Of a DNA stretch of 6,541 nt, positions 1 to 6,361 are shown piece after piece; the first letter of the stretch is position 1, and every line of letters starts with the position of its first letter. This stretch comes from Candidatus Egerieicola pullicola (GTDB taxonomy: Bacteria > Bacillota > Clostridia > Oscillospirales > Ruminococcaceae), in assembly GCA_018712465.1 (NCBI GenBank), contig DVGY01000013.1, positions 1 through 6,541 on the forward strand, written 5' to 3'. Position numbers and translations under genes: made by a program. Below the pieces are notes generated by a model. The model worked only from the letters and a program-made list of their open reading frames with translations, did no database searches and was not told the DNA's origin.

Positions 1-2
1 TT

Positions 3-329
3 TCCCTGATGGGATGGGTGCCGCTGATTGCATGGGGCTTGCTCTGCGCCTTCCTCTATCGTTTGGAGGAAAATAAATTTTTCTTTTTTCTGCTGCTCCA
101 TTTGGGAATCATTGTGGCTCTGATTCTGGCCTTGATGGGGGAAGCTGTCCCCGTCCTTTCGGAGATTTCGGCAATCATCTTCAGCCCTTTCCTGACGGCA
201 GCCTGGAGCATTATGAGCTCTCTTCCCATGGTGGGCTCCCTGAATTTAACCCTGTCCCTCATCAGCTTCTGCTTGGTGATTATTGCAGCGTTTCTCTTCT
301 GTGCCATCCGCTGGATTTTTTTCCGCTGA
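3..329 (+). CDS. Small hydrophobic membrane protein, 5'-truncated by window edge (paralogue of the next gene)
   Basis: Function unknown. The visible 108 codons encode an almost entirely hydrophobic protein with about three membrane segments: one around the first 20 residues, one over the FFFFLLL stretch and after it, and one at the C-terminus before the basic tail RWIFFR. An ATG at 9 could be taken as the start, but the frame is open to the left edge. The two codons before that ATG read Ser-Leu, giving SLMGW, which aligns with SLVSW at residues 39-43 of the complete downstream protein. About 38 N-terminal residues are therefore probably outside the window. Shared blocks with that protein are WGxxCAxLYR, then ExK, then LLLHxG, and a C-terminal C-x-x-RW. 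No signal peptide, catalytic motif or recognised domain can be seen. The gene has its own terminator ten bases after the stop. That this is a real gene is likely; its role is open. Confidence 0.7.
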   Translation, partial: SLMGWVPLIAWGLLCAFLYRLEENKFFFFLLLHLGIIVALILALMGEAVPVLSEISAIIFSPFLTAAWSIMSSLPMVGSLNLTLSLISFCLVIIAAFLFCAIRWIFFR

Positions 330-338
330 CCTTTTTCG

Positions 339-368
339 GCGCACCTCTTCCCCCGGAGGTGCGCTTTT
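339..368 (+). terminator. Intrinsic terminator after the first membrane-protein gene
   Basis: Perfect 9-bp G+C-rich stem: GCGCACCTC (339-347) pairs with GAGGTGCGC (356-364) across an 8-nt loop. TTTT and a further pyrimidine-rich run follow. It starts ten bases after the TGA stop at 327-329 and separates the two tandem paralogues into different transcription units. There is no A-tract on its left side, so it looks unidirectional. Confidence 0.85.
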
Positions 369-435
369 CCTCTTTTCTTACCTACTTTTTACCTCTCCCT
401 TTCTCTGCCGCCTTTTTTCTTCGATAAAAATTTGC

Positions 436-456
436 TAAAATAAATAGAAAAAAGGA
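436..456 (+). promoter_or_regulatory. Candidate -10 element and ribosome-binding site of the 155-aa membrane-protein gene
   Basis: AAGGA at 452-456 lies 9 nt before the ATG at 466 and is a good Shine-Dalgarno sequence. An earlier ATG (456-458) overlaps it but opens only an 8-codon out-of-frame peptide, so 466 is the start. TAAAAT at 436-441 in an A+T-rich stretch could be the -10 box. The region 17 nt upstream is only T-rich and gives no convincing -35. The upstream terminator means this gene needs its own promoter. The ribosome-binding site is solid; the promoter is weakly supported. Confidence 0.4.
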
Positions 457-465
457 TGTGGTTGG

Positions 466-933
466 ATGTCGGTAAAACGTAGTTTTGCTTTAATTGGCCT
501 GGGCTTTGTGTTTTTGCCCGTCAGCCTGCTGCTGCAACTGGCAGGCGGACGTTCCACCTGGGTGGGGATTAGCTGGCTGAGCCTGGTAAGCTGGATACTG
601 CTAGTGGGCTGGGGTGTGTACTGCGCAGCTCTCTACCGTCCCGGGGAAAGTAAACTGCTCCATCTTCTCCTGCTCCATGCCGGGGCTGTTTTAGGATTGG
701 CAGTCTGCTGGGCCGGATTTTCCGGATTGCTAGGGGTGTTAGGCTTGGGTTTGGCTCAGTTGGTGGAGCTGTGCTTCTTTTTCCCCATCCTGAATCCAGG
801 ACTGGAAGTGCTGTTCCACCTTCCCATAACGAATACCATTTCCGATCTTGCAGTGGTTTCAGCGGGCTTTGTACTTATGGCGCTCCTGGCCCTGCTCTGC
901 TGCGGCGTGCGATGGCTGCTCTCTCGAAAATAA
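466..933 (+). CDS. Small polytopic membrane protein of unknown function (155 aa)
   Basis: I do not recognise the family. Residues 7-25, 38-57, 62-83 (possibly continuing to about 103) and 127-147 form hydrophobic segments, so about four to five membrane passes are expected. The N-terminus (MSVKR) and C-terminus (RWLLSRK) are basic, which favours cytoplasmic ends. There is no cleavable signal peptide and no charged pair or catalytic motif inside the membrane segments. It is a diverged paralogue of the gene just upstream: both share SLxxW, WGxxCAxLYR, ExK, LLLHxG and the C-terminal C-x-x-RW block. A ribosome-binding site 9 nt upstream supports the start. The gene lies between two terminators and is convergent with the sucrose operon, so it is transcribed alone and nothing links it to sucrose use. 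Transporter-like, sensor or immunity roles cannot be separated from sequence alone. Confidence 0.8.
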   Translation: MSVKRSFALIGLGFVFLPVSLLLQLAGGRSTWVGISWLSLVSWILLVGWGVYCAALYRPGESKLLHLLLLHAGAVLGLAVCWAGFSGLLGVLGLGLAQLVELCFFFPILNPGLEVLFHLPITNTISDLAVVSAGFVLMALLALLCCGVRWLLSRK

Positions 934-946
934 TCCCCAAAAAGCA

Positions 947-985
947 AGGGTACCCCTTCTCCCCTGGGGTACCCTCTCGTTTTTT
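947..985. terminator. Bidirectional intrinsic terminator between convergent units
   Basis: A perfect 10-bp stem pairs AGGGTACCCC (947-956) with GGGGTACCCT (966-975) around a 9-nt loop. On the + strand it is followed by CTCG and a run of six T (980-985). On the - strand it is followed by TGC and five T (complement of 939-943). It begins 13 nt after the stop of the membrane-protein gene and, from the other side, 18 nt after the fructokinase stop, so one hairpin can end both transcripts. Confidence 0.9.
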
Positions 986-993
986 ATCCTATC

Positions 994-1953
994 TTATTCT
1001 CCCATTTGTTCCAGCGTGGGGTAGGAAGCGATAGCCCCCTTGCTCTGAACACTAATGGTGCAGAACCGGTTGGAGAAATCCGCCATCTCATTGAGCTGGG
1101 CCTGGGTTAAACCAGCCAATCCAGCGGCATCCACTCCGGCTTGGTGCAGCTTCCAAAGGAAGGACCCCATAAAGCCGTCCCCTGCCCCAGTGGTATCCGC
1201 CACCGGCACATCTTCGCAGGGGGAATAGCCGGAAGCCTGCTTGGTGTAGGCGCAGGCCCCTTCCTTGCCGCAGGTAAACAGAATCAGTTTCACCTGCCCC
1301 ACAAACAGCTTGGGCAGGGCGGCTTGAATGTCCGTTTCCCCAGTGAGGAAGGCAATTTCTTCATCCGACACCTTCAGCACATCTGCCAAAGGTAAAAACT
1401 CCAGCACCGTATCCTTCAACGCCTGCCGGTCAGGCCAAAGGGGGAAGCGCAGGTTGGGGTCGAAGCTGATGATGGCTCCCTTCTCCCGAGCTTTGGCAAT
1501 GGCGGTCCGGTGGGCTTCCTTCATGGGGAAGTCTCCCAGGGATACGCTGCAAAAATGCAGGGCAAACAAATCTTCAAAACAACCTTCCTCCAACTGTTCA
1601 GGGGTATACAGCATATCGGCAGAGGGGTTGCGGTAAAAGGAAAAGGTACGGTTGCCATCTTTGGCCAGGCTGACAAAAGCCAGAGCGGTGTTGGCTTTCG
1701 AGGTCCGAGCTACATAAGTGGTGTCAATGCCGAAGCCCTGCATCTCTTTCACAATTTTGTCCCCGAAGGGATCCTTTCCCAACTGGGTCATCAGCCGGGT
1801 TTTGCCACCCAGCTTGGCGTAGGCCCCGCAGACGTTAGCGGGAGCGCCTCCCACCGCCGGGCGGAAAGAGGTGACCTCGTCAAAGGCACAGCCCTTTTCT
1901 GCCGGGATAAAGTCAATGAGGGCTTCCCCAATGGCTGCCAATACCTGTCCCAT
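994..1953 (-). CDS. scrK: Fructokinase, PfkB/ribokinase family
   Basis: Cytoplasmic kinase that converts fructose released by sucrose-6-phosphate hydrolase to fructose-6-phosphate with ATP. The 319-residue protein shows the family's features in order: N-terminal AIGEALIDF (7-15), the first PfkB signature GGAPANVCGAYAKLGG (35-50), FDPNLR (164-169), and the second signature DTTGAGDGFMGSF (253-265). In the second signature D259 is the expected catalytic base and GAG forms the anion hole. Length is normal for bacterial fructokinases. An in-frame ATG three codons earlier (1960-1962) directly abuts the Shine-Dalgarno AAAGGA, whereas the ATG at 1953 has a 9-nt spacing and gives the usual fructokinase N-terminus, so I chose 1953. 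It is the last gene of the operon, 24 nt after scrB, and is followed by the shared terminator. Family assignment is firm; fructose as substrate is inferred from family motifs and neighbours. Confidence 0.93.
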   Translation of the reverse strand: MGQVLAAIGEALIDFIPAEKGCAFDEVTSFRPAVGGAPANVCGAYAKLGGKTRLMTQLGKDPFGDKIVKEMQGFGIDTTYVARTSKANTALAFVSLAKDGNRTFSFYRNPSADMLYTPEQLEEGCFEDLFALHFCSVSLGDFPMKEAHRTAIAKAREKGAIISFDPNLRFPLWPDRQALKDTVLEFLPLADVLKVSDEEIAFLTGETDIQAALPKLFVGQVKLILFTCGKEGACAYTKQASGYSPCEDVPVADTTGAGDGFMGSFLWKLHQAGVDAAGLAGLTQAQLNEMADFSNRFCTISVQSKGAIASYPTLEQMGE

Positions 1954-1962
1954 TGCAATCAT

Positions 1963-1968
1963 TCCTTT
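1963..1968 (-). promoter_or_regulatory. Ribosome-binding site that decides the fructokinase start
   Basis: AAAGGA on the minus strand is followed at once by an ATG (1962-1960) and, after 9 nt, by a second in-frame ATG (1953-1951). Zero spacing is poor for initiation and 9 nt is near optimal, so the second ATG is favoured. The site lies in the short gap after the scrB stop. Confidence 0.7.
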
Positions 1969-1977
1969 CCAAATATT

Positions 1978-3312
1978 TTATAGATTCACGGAGGAGACGG
2001 TTCCCGCCCCGCCGGTGAGGGTGTAGCTCACCGGATAGGACTCAGGGCAAAACCGGGTGGAGAACACCTGGGTTCCTCCGTCCAAATACACTTCCAAAGA
2101 GCTGGCGTCCACCACCACTTCCAGCGTGTTGCAGGCCATGCCCTTGCTCTGCCGCTTGGTGCGGCCCGCTCCCAGGGTTTTCTCGGCAAAGGAAAGGGAA
2201 AATACCCCGACTTCCTCCCGATATTCCAAGGTCAAGCCGCCTGCCAAAGTCAAGGCAAAGTTCGGCTGGGTGCGGGTGAGTTTCAGCACACAGACTTTGG
2301 GCAGCGTTCCGGCCCCTTCCAGTTTGGTTGGGGCGGAGAGCAGAGCTTCCAGCTCCCGCACCGGCTGCTGAAGCAGCCTTCCGTCCTCCCCAACCGTCAC
2401 TTCCCGGGGCAGGGTCAGGCAGTGCTGCCAGCCCAAAGGAGTGGTGGGGTTTTGATAGTCCGCATCGGGAATGCCCATCCAGCCGTAGAGGATGCGCCGT
2501 CCGTCAGCGGTTTCATAGGTCTGGGGAGCATAGAAGTCAAAGCCGTAATCCCATTCGGAAAACCGGCCCAGCTTCCCCTCTTCCAGCGTCCCCGCCACCG
2601 GGAAGTAGCCGGACTGGTACACATTCTGATACCGGTACTCTTCATGGGTCAGACCCTGAGGAGAGACGCTCAGGTATCCCTGTTCTCCCATCCGGAAAAA
2701 GTCGGGGCATTCCCACATATACCCAAAATCGGGAATAGTGCACCGAAAAGCAAAGGTCCAATGAAGCAGGTCCCGGGAATGATACACCAGCACACAGCCC
2801 TGATCGGACCGGGTTCGGGCTCCCAGCACCATTTTCCAAATTCCATCCTCCCGCCAAACTTTGGGGTCCCGCACATGACAGGAGCAGTCGGCTGGATAGT
2901 CTGAATTTCGCAGCAACACCTGCTTCTCACTCATGGAGCTGCCATCAGGAGTGGTGACGGTAATCACGTTGGCCTGCCGTCCGGAGAGGATATAATCGTG
3001 CTCCCCCGGCTCCTTCACATTGCCGGTGTAAAACAATCGGATTTGGCCGGGCAGTACCACCGCGCTGCCGGAGTATACCCCGCTGCGGTCTTCCGGAAGA
3101 CTAGGGCACAGCACCGTCTCCTCCTCTGACCAATGAAAGAAGTCGAGGCTGGTGCGGTGAGCCCAACATTTTTTCCCGCCCCCGGCTGGGTCCTCCGGGC
3201 TGGATTGGTAGTACAGCTGGTGGACGCCGCCAAAGTCACACAAACCGTTGGGGTCGTTGAGCCAGCCGGTTTTGGGTTCTACATGAAGGGTTTGCCGCCA
3301 AGGATGATTCAT
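1978..3312 (-). CDS. scrB: Sucrose-6-phosphate hydrolase (GH32 beta-fructofuranosidase)
   Basis: Cytoplasmic glycosidase that splits the sucrose-6-phosphate made by the PTS permease into glucose-6-phosphate and fructose. The 444-residue protein has the GH32 five-bladed propeller followed by a C-terminal beta-sandwich (about 310-444). Visible catalytic motifs are WLNDPNG (17-23) with nucleophile D20, the RDP triad (148-150) with transition-state stabiliser D149, and the MWECPDFF block with acid/base E201. YAPQTY (261-266) and YGWMG (276-280) are further family blocks, and LEVYLDGG near 406 is the typical sandwich strand. There is no signal peptide, as expected for an intracellular enzyme acting on a phosphorylated substrate rather than a secreted invertase or levanase. 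It is at the short end of the family's usual length but all key residues are present. Its ATG lies 2 nt after the permease stop, so translation is probably coupled. Confidence 0.95.
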   Translation of the reverse strand: MNHPWRQTLHVEPKTGWLNDPNGLCDFGGVHQLYYQSSPEDPAGGGKKCWAHRTSLDFFHWSEEETVLCPSLPEDRSGVYSGSAVVLPGQIRLFYTGNVKEPGEHDYILSGRQANVITVTTPDGSSMSEKQVLLRNSDYPADCSCHVRDPKVWREDGIWKMVLGARTRSDQGCVLVYHSRDLLHWTFAFRCTIPDFGYMWECPDFFRMGEQGYLSVSPQGLTHEEYRYQNVYQSGYFPVAGTLEEGKLGRFSEWDYGFDFYAPQTYETADGRRILYGWMGIPDADYQNPTTPLGWQHCLTLPREVTVGEDGRLLQQPVRELEALLSAPTKLEGAGTLPKVCVLKLTRTQPNFALTLAGGLTLEYREEVGVFSLSFAEKTLGAGRTKRQSKGMACNTLEVVVDASSLEVYLDGGTQVFSTRFCPESYPVSYTLTGGAGTVSSVNL

Positions 3313-3314
3313 GG

Positions 3315-5210
3315 TTATTCACTCCTGTCTCCCAGCTCCAGCAGGGGATCCATGACCTGGACCTCGCCCTGAGCTTTGGGGGTAATGGCGGAATATACGT
3401 CAGAATTGGTGACGATCACCGGAGTAACCGTCTGATAACCCTTGGAGCGGAGAAAGTCCGGGTCAAAGGTAATCAAGGTTTGGCCGGGGGAAACTTGATC
3501 TCCTTCCTCCACAAAGGCGGAGTAACCTTCTCCATTTAGCTCTACGGTGTTGATACCGATGTGGACCAGCAGCTCCGCCCCGTTTTCCAGGGTGAGGCCG
3601 ATGGCGTGGTGGGTGTCAAAGAGGGTACTCACCGTTCCTTTACAGGGCGCCACCACCTTGCCTTCCTTGGGCTCGATAGCAATGCCGTCTCCCAACACGC
3701 CTTCCGCAAAGGTGGCGTCGGGTACATCTTTCAGCGCCACTACCGTACCGCTTAAAGGAGAAAGGATGGCGTTGGAGTCAGCCAAAGCGCCTACCGGAAT
3801 CGGAGCCGTTTCCCCAGCCGGAGTTCCAGGGCCTTCTGCCGCCGGTTTCTTTTCCCGATACAGCACCAGGGTCATCAGGAAAGCCACGGCAAAGGCCACA
3901 GCCATCACCAGCAGATACTGCCACAGATTGGCGGTGGTAATCAGCACGCCAAACACCCCGGTGATACCGTAAGCAGATGCTCCCACATGAAGCAGGCCAG
4001 CCACTAATCCGCCTGCTGCGCCGCCAATGATCCCGGCGATAAAGGGTTTCACAAACCGCAGGTTCACACCGAAGATCGCAGGCTCGGTAATGCCCAGGAA
4101 AGCGGAGAGGGACGCAGGGAAAGCCACCGATTTGTTTTTCCGGTTCTTGGTCTTAATGGCGAAGGCCAGCGCCGCAGCGCCCTGAGCCACGTTGGCTGCC
4201 GTGGCAATGGGCATCCAGGTGTTCACATTGGTGGCTGAGAGCAGCCCCGCCTCCAAAGCGTTATACATATGATGGATTCCGGCCACCACCGTTGGGGCAT
4301 ACAGCCCGCCGCAAAGGGCGCCGCCGATGCCGAATGGCAGTGCAATCAACCACTGCATAGCGGTGAGCACGCCGCTTTCCAGCCAGCTGAATACCGGACC
4401 GATAATGGTGAGGGTGAGGTAGCCGGTGACAATGACGGTGACCAGAGGGGTGACGAACAGGTCGATCATTTCCGGTACAATCTTGTGGAGCCGCTTTTCC
4501 AAAAAGCTCATAAACCACACCGCAATGACCACCGGAATTACGTGTCCCTGATAGCCCACCAGGTTGATGTCGTACAGCCCAAACCAAGCTTCCGCCGTAG
4601 GTATGGTGTCCGCCGTGGCCACGTTCCAGGCGTTGAGCAGATCTGGGTGAATCATAATCATACCGATGACTGCCCCTAAGAACATATTGCCGCCAAAGGC
4701 TTTGGCAGCACTGATGGCAATCAAAATGGGCAGGAAGGTGAAGGCTGCATTGCTAAACAGATGGAAAATAGTATAAATGTCGTTTTCCGCCAAGCCGGGG
4801 ATCAAGTTGGAGAAACCTTCCAACAATCCCATCAGCAAGCCGCTGGCCACAATAGCAGGGATAATGGGGACGAAGATGTCCCCCAGGGTTTTAATGGCCC
4901 GTTTGTACCAGGGAGCTTTGGACGCAGCGGCTTTCTTCACGTCCTCTTTGGAGCCGCCCTCGATCCCGGCGATGGAAACCAATTCGTCGTACACCTTGTT
5001 CACCGCGCCGGTGCCGATGATGATCTGAAGCTGGCCGGATGCTTCAAAGACGCCTTTGACGCCGTCCACATCCTCTACCTTTTCTTTTTGCACTTTACTG
5101 TTGTCCGCAATCACCAGCCGCAGCCGGGTGGCACAGTGAGCTGCACTGATGATGTTTTCCGCCCCGCCGATCAGCGGCAGGATGGCTTTTGCCGTTGCCT
5201 TATAATCCAT
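3315..5210 (-). CDS. scrA: Sucrose-specific PTS permease EIIBCA
   Basis: Membrane permease of the phosphotransferase system that imports sucrose and phosphorylates it to sucrose-6-phosphate using phosphate passed from HPr. Numbering from the ATG at 5210 (631 aa): EIIB about 1-85 with phospho-cysteine C26 in HCATRLR; EIIC about 100-452 with many membrane segments, IFVPIIPAIVASGLLMGLL, GYQGHVIPV (219-227) and GITEP (373-377); a Pro/Ala/Gly-rich linker about 453-475; and a glucose-type EIIA about 478-628, where H535 and H550 are 15 residues apart like H75 and H90 of E. coli EIIA-Glc, H550 being the phosphorylated one. Wording is very close to enteric ScrA as I recall it (SAAHCATRLRLV, GTGxVNKVY), and the fused EIIA removes the need for a separate Crr. 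An in-frame ATG at 5219 is rejected because its first base is part of the Shine-Dalgarno sequence. Trehalose or beta-glucoside specificity is less likely given the GH32 and fructokinase neighbours. Confidence 0.94.
   Translation of the reverse strand: MDYKATAKAILPLIGGAENIISAAHCATRLRLVIADNSKVQKEKVEDVDGVKGVFEASGQLQIIIGTGAVNKVYDELVSIAGIEGGSKEDVKKAAASKAPWYKRAIKTLGDIFVPIIPAIVASGLLMGLLEGFSNLIPGLAENDIYTIFHLFSNAAFTFLPILIAISAAKAFGGNMFLGAVIGMIMIHPDLLNAWNVATADTIPTAEAWFGLYDINLVGYQGHVIPVVIAVWFMSFLEKRLHKIVPEMIDLFVTPLVTVIVTGYLTLTIIGPVFSWLESGVLTAMQWLIALPFGIGGALCGGLYAPTVVAGIHHMYNALEAGLLSATNVNTWMPIATAANVAQGAAALAFAIKTKNRKNKSVAFPASLSAFLGITEPAIFGVNLRFVKPFIAGIIGGAAGGLVAGLLHVGASAYGITGVFGVLITTANLWQYLLVMAVAFAVAFLMTLVLYREKKPAAEGPGTPAGETAPIPVGALADSNAILSPLSGTVVALKDVPDATFAEGVLGDGIAIEPKEGKVVAPCKGTVSTLFDTHHAIGLTLENGAELLVHIGINTVELNGEGYSAFVEEGDQVSPGQTLITFDPDFLRSKGYQTVTPVIVTNSDVYSAITPKAQGEVQVMDPLLELGDRSE
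3321..3326 (-). promoter_or_regulatory. scrB ribosome-binding site embedded in the scrA 3' end
   Basis: AGGAGT lies inside the last codons of scrA, 8 nt before the scrB ATG at 3312. The scrA stop (3317-3315) falls between this site and that ATG, so ribosomes finishing scrA can restart directly on scrB. Confidence 0.75.
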
Positions 5211-5218
5211 GGGGTACA

Positions 5219-5224
5219 TCCTTT
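5219..5224 (-). promoter_or_regulatory. Ribosome-binding site that decides the scrA start
   Basis: AAAGGA on the minus strand. Its last A is the first base of the upstream ATG (5219-5217), while the in-frame ATG at 5210-5208 is 8 nt further on. The downstream ATG gives MDYKATAKAILPLIGG, the normal EIIB N-terminus, so the start is 5210. Confidence 0.75.
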
Positions 5225-5245
5225 CTTGCTTTTTCTCTCCGGAGC

Positions 5246-5263
5246 CGTGAAATCAGTTTCACG
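5246..5263 (-). promoter_or_regulatory. Palindromic operator of the scrABK promoter (ScrR site, cre-like)
   Basis: The sequence CGTGAAACTGATTTCACG (minus strand) has perfect 7-bp inverted arms around a 4-nt centre, the size and style of a LacI-family operator. It lies 10 nt downstream of the -10 box, at about +5 to +22 of the predicted transcript, where a bound repressor would block initiation or elongation. Its 14-bp core differs from the CcpA cre consensus TGWAANCGNTNWCA by one base, at the central CG. ScrR is the most likely ligand because its gene is adjacent; CcpA binding is possible. Confidence 0.75.
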
Positions 5264-5273
5264 TTGTACCTTT

Positions 5274-5302
5274 ATTATAGAGAATGGGCAGAAAGAATTC
5301 CA
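5274..5302 (-). promoter_or_regulatory. Promoter of scrA-scrB-scrK
   Basis: Perfect -10 TATAAT (5279-5274) with a weak -35 TGGAAT (5302-5297) at 17-bp spacing. The expected start is near A5267, leaving a leader of about 57 nt before the scrA ATG. The leader is too short for a riboswitch and shows no terminator/antiterminator pair, so control is most likely by the downstream operator rather than by a BglG/SacY-type antiterminator. The weak -35 suits a regulated promoter. Confidence 0.7.
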
Positions 5303-5343
5303 TTGACGAACTACCTTAACTTTGTGCCGCTTCTTGCAGGGTT

Positions 5344-6348
5344 TCACATAGTTTCAGAAGGTTTCCGGTTGGTGGACTCCCGTGTCAGAATTTCGTAGTC
5401 CAACCGCAGGATCTTGGAAGGGGTTTCCCGGTTGGCGATTTGGGTCAGCAGCAGCCGGGCGGCATCCATTCCGGCAGTTTTGTAATGAAGCCGGGCGGTG
5501 GTCAAAGCAAAGGCCGCCACCTGTCCGATCTTAGTGTCCCCCACCCCGCAGATCATCATTTGATCCGGAATGGAGATCCCCAATTCCCGGCAGCGCTGCA
5601 TGGCCCCGATGGCAATGTTGTCGGTGGCGCAGAACAAGCAGTCCGGCCGTCGGGCTCCCTCCAGCAGTTTCTGAGCCTGGGTGTACCCATCGTCGATGGT
5701 AAACTGAGCGGTACACATCAGCCGGGGATCGGGGCGGAGATGAAACTCACTGAGGGCCTTCAAAAATCCCTGATACCGCTCCTTTCCCGCCGCTTCGTCC
5801 TGGGTGGTAACTCCCAAATATCCCGGCCGTCGAGCCCCTTGGGAGAGCATCAGCTTGGTCAGGGCATAGGCCGCCCCCAAATCATCGTGGCAGACACAGC
5901 TGTATCGGGGATATTGCTGTCCCACAATCACTAACGGCAGATGCAGGGAATCAAAGGCCAGCCGGTGAGCCTGCGTGAAAATGGTAGCTAGGAGAATAAT
6001 CCCGTCCACCTGCCGCTGCTTGAACAAGGTCAGGTACTCCACCTCTTTGGCGGGATCGTTGGCGGTCACCCCCAGCAGAAGCTGGTATCCTTCCTGCGCA
6101 GTGATCTGGCTGATCCCCTCGGTAACCCGAGCGCAGCTTTCGCTGGAAAGCTTGGGCAGGATCACTCCAATGAGACCGGTGCGGTGGGTGCGAATGGATC
6201 TGGCGCTTTCGCTAGGATGGTAGCCGGTTTCCTCCACCGCCTTTTGAATGGCTTGACGCTTTTCTGCGCTGAGATAGCCGCCGTTGAAGTACCGGCTCAC
6301 CGCCGCCTTGGAAACTCCCGCATAGGCGGCAAATTCAGTGATGTTCAT
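5344..6348 (-). CDS. scrR: LacI-family sucrose operon repressor
   Basis: DNA-binding repressor, 334 aa, probably dimeric, expected to release the scr operator when sucrose metabolism yields its effector (for ScrR proteins usually fructose or a phosphorylated sugar; not determinable here). The N-terminal helix-turn-helix is at about 2-22 (ITEFAAYAGVSKAAVSRYFN), the hinge at about 43-57 (YHPSESARSIR) and the periplasmic-binding-protein-like ligand domain from about 58 to the end (TGLIGVILPKL, then NDPAKEVEYLTLFKQRQVDGII). In the hinge, I52 occupies the place of LacI Leu56, the residue that intercalates at the operator centre. The start has GGGAGGG (6358-6352) just upstream, spacing about 3-4 nt, which is short. 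The gene is codirectional with scrABK, 133 nt upstream of scrA, with no terminator visible between them, so some readthrough is possible. Family is certain; the sucrose role rests on context and operator. Confidence 0.92.
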   Translation of the reverse strand: MNITEFAAYAGVSKAAVSRYFNGGYLSAEKRQAIQKAVEETGYHPSESARSIRTHRTGLIGVILPKLSSESCARVTEGISQITAQEGYQLLLGVTANDPAKEVEYLTLFKQRQVDGIILLATIFTQAHRLAFDSLHLPLVIVGQQYPRYSCVCHDDLGAAYALTKLMLSQGARRPGYLGVTTQDEAAGKERYQGFLKALSEFHLRPDPRLMCTAQFTIDDGYTQAQKLLEGARRPDCLFCATDNIAIGAMQRCRELGISIPDQMMICGVGDTKIGQVAAFALTTARLHYKTAGMDAARLLLTQIANRETPSKILRLDYEILTRESTNRKPSETM

Positions 6349-6361
6349 GGGCCCTCCCTTC

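Noticed and set aside
1510..1983. 157-codon + strand frame antisense to scrK
   Set aside because: The opposite strand encodes the PfkB signature and the frame has no independent support.
2422..2904. 160-codon open frame on the + strand antisense to scrB
   Set aside because: It covers the GH32 catalytic motifs on the other strand, and the protein shows no recognisable features.
1978..3312. Secreted invertase or levanase
   Set aside because: There is no signal peptide or anchor, and the gene is coupled to a PTS permease that delivers a phosphorylated intracellular substrate.
3315..5210. PTS permease for beta-glucosides or trehalose instead of sucrose
   Set aside because: The EIIB/EIIC wording resembles ScrA, and the adjacent GH32 hydrolase and fructokinase fit only sucrose-6-phosphate processing.
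5220..5273. Riboswitch or BglG/SacY-type antiterminator (RAT) in the scrA leader
   Set aside because: The leader is about 57 nt, contains the operator palindrome and shows no terminator hairpin with a T-tract.
4761..5306. 181-codon open frame on the + strand antisense to the scrA 5' end and its promoter
   Set aside because: It lies opposite the well-supported EIIB/EIIC sequence, has no ribosome-binding site I can see and a composition rich in His, Gln and Asp typical of an antisense shadow frame.
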